Assembly (NCBI GenBank): GCA_937892105.1 | Contig: CALAUZ010000025.1 | Location: forward strand, 1-6,794 | Length of the DNA: 6,794 bases | Direction of reading: 5' to 3' | DNA from: an uncultured Fretibacterium sp. | Lineage (GTDB): Bacteria; Synergistota; Synergistia; Synergistales; Aminobacteriaceae | In this document: piece by piece, positions 5,819 to 6,794 of the stretch | Position numbering within the stretch: the stretch's first letter is position 1 | How the letters are laid out: each line of letters opens with the position of its first letter | The notes under the pieces: generated by a model | The model's input: the letters and a program-made list of their open reading frames with translations, nothing else | Told to the model about the DNA's origin: nothing | Databases searched by the model: none | Made by a program: the position numbers and the translations under genes

Positions 5819-6794
5819 CTAATCACCGTTATCGATTTTATCGATCAAAGTCTGCGCAGGTTTGTAATTCGGATTCACGAATAATGCCTTAGAAGCCCAT
5901 TCTCTTGCTTCCGTGTACATTGACAACTCAAGAGCGTATTTTCCTGTGTTGTATGCCGCCAGATAATCATTTATATCTGCCTCTGAGAGCTGTTTATAGC
6001 TTTCATATTTCTTTCTGGCATTACTTGCTTTGGAGGCTTTAGAGTGCGCGGTTATGAGTGCCTTTTCCTGTGCGGGATTAAGCCTGTAGCTTCTAATGAC
6101 TTTTTTAGCATCAGTTGAGGAGGTTTCAAGTTTCTTTTTCCTGCCGGAATCCTTGACAAGTTCCTCAAGTGAAACGTCTAGTTTATGCTCTTCTGTTGCT
6201 TGAGCGCGTCTTGTGTTCTTAATATGCCATATACCCTTCTGAAAATCGCTATGCAGGACTGGTTCGAGTCTGCTGCCCGGAACGAGTACATATGAAGCTG
6301 TTACTGATGTTGCAATTTCCGCTGTGCTGAAGGCATCCTGAACATCTGTAACTCGTATTATGGCCTCTGTATCTCCACCTGATTGACCTTCAGAGTAAAC
6401 GCAGAATAAATCTCCTACCTGAACTCCAGAATCTGAGCCTCTATTTATTAGAGCCTCTCCATCATTCACAGAGGCAATCTGAACCTGCTCTCCAGTCAAT
6501 GCTTCCCTGATTTTGTAGCTGAGATTTGCGGCAGTAGAAGCTATGGCTTTACCTGTCAAGCTACCATAATTTGCTTCCACAGTTTTTATATCTCCATTGC
6601 CGTCCTGTGTTACTACGTCAGATTGTGCGGCACTGCCAAAACTGGTAAATGCTTTGACTATACTGCTGGTCTGAGCGTCCACAAGTCTGACATCAATGTT
6701 CGTAATTACTTCATGTGTCTCAGTTACTGTGTTTTCTTCTTGGGCATTATTAGCTTCTACCACCTTTGAAAGCAGGAAAATACCTGCCGCAATT
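5819..6794 (-). CDS. CsgG-like protein with FlgT-C-like barrel and TPR-like tail (5' end outside window)
   Basis: The frame is open to the window edge (324 visible codons, ending at TAG 5821-5819). A GTG at 6763 is not the true start: the residues before it (IAAGIFLLSK) continue the CsgG strand that aligns with YILLGSATQL in the next gene. Roughly 110 N-terminal residues, including any signal peptide, are therefore missing. Numbering from the first visible codon: 30-50 carries the strand pair TNIDVRLVDAQTSSIVKAF; about 100-177 the FlgT-C-like barrel (VNDGEALINRGSDSGVQVGD, then IRVTDVQDAFSTAEI); 183-270 a charged Lys/Arg-rich linker; and about 275-320 a TPR-like helix pair (YALELSMYTEAREWASKALFVNPNY). 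It is a paralogue of the next gene, 2 nt away, but lacks that gene's lysine-rich loop and adds about 140 C-terminal residues. The likely location is the periplasm or outer membrane; the specific role is unknown. Confidence 0.8.
   Translation of the reverse strand, partial: IAAGIFLLSKVVEANNAQEENTVTETHEVITNIDVRLVDAQTSSIVKAFTSFGSAAQSDVVTQDGNGDIKTVEANYGSLTGKAIASTAANLSYKIREALTGEQVQIASVNDGEALINRGSDSGVQVGDLFCVYSEGQSGGDTEAIIRVTDVQDAFSTAEIATSVTASYVLVPGSRLEPVLHSDFQKGIWHIKNTRRAQATEEHKLDVSLEELVKDSGRKKKLETSSTDAKKVIRSYRLNPAQEKALITAHSKASKASNARKKYESYKQLSEADINDYLAAYNTGKYALELSMYTEAREWASKALFVNPNYKPAQTLIDKIDNGD
5823..5827 (-). promoter_or_regulatory. Shine-Dalgarno (GGTGA) for the second CsgG-like gene
   Basis: The coding strand reads GGTGATTAGTCATGATGATG, placing GGTGA 6, 9 and 12 nt before three successive ATGs. 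It overlaps the last codons of the upstream CsgG-like gene, whose TAG stop lies only 2 nt before the first ATG. This implies translational coupling and supports a start in the MMMKK cluster. Confidence 0.6.

Noticed and set aside
5831..5845. ATCGAT-TTT-ATCGAT inverted repeat just upstream of a ribosome binding site
   Set aside because: It encodes repeated Ile-Asp codons at the end of the upstream protein. A 6-bp AT-containing stem with a 3-nt loop is too weak to call regulatory.
5491..5892. 133-codon open frame on the plus strand
   Set aside because: It is antisense to the CsgG-like gene and its neighbour, spans their junction, has no recognisable domain, and the opposite strand carries clear family motifs.
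6761..6763. GTG as the start of the upstream CsgG-like gene
   Set aside because: The frame stays open to the window edge and the residues before the GTG continue the CsgG strand, so the gene begins outside the window.

Overview
This window holds one tightly packed operon, read entirely on the minus strand (right to left in these coordinates). It joins two envelope proteins of the CsgG-like family to the motor ATPase of a type VII secretion system (T7SS, ESX/Ess type). The sequence leans AT-rich. The CsgG-like proteins point to a diderm (outer-membrane) bacterium, while the 1,530-residue ATPase is of the Firmicute EssC/YukB type. Together these fit an outer-membrane Firmicute such as a Negativicute, or a Synergistota-like organism. 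That placement is inference; no rRNA or other marker gene is present.

Layout in transcription order: (1) 6794-5819, the C-terminal part of a CsgG-like protein whose start lies beyond the window edge, with a FlgT-C-like barrel and a TPR-like tail. (2) 5816-4809, a second CsgG-like gene with a clear signal peptide, interrupted by an in-frame TAA at 5549-5547. The stop sits in a 24-bp insertion that is partly an exact inverted copy of sequence 57 bp further into the same gene. (3) 4801-209, EssC: two FHA-type domains, two membrane segments, a D0 domain and three FtsK/SpoIIIE-type ATPase modules, of which only the first looks fully catalytic. (4) 207-22, a very short YukD/EsaB-like ubiquitin-fold protein that contains a correctly phased A AAA AAC slippery heptamer.

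Intergenic gaps are 2 nt, 7 nt and 1 nt, so the genes are probably co-transcribed and translationally coupled. No internal promoter or terminator is visible, and no stretch over 300 bases lacks a gene. Canonical T7SS partners (WXG100/Esx substrates, EsaA, EssA, EssB) are not in the window and would have to lie outside it.

The most interesting idea is that periplasmic or outer-membrane CsgG-like proteins are genetically coupled to a T7SS motor, as a diderm T7SS might need to deal with a second membrane. The sharpest direct observation is the templated insertion that breaks one of the two CsgG-like genes.
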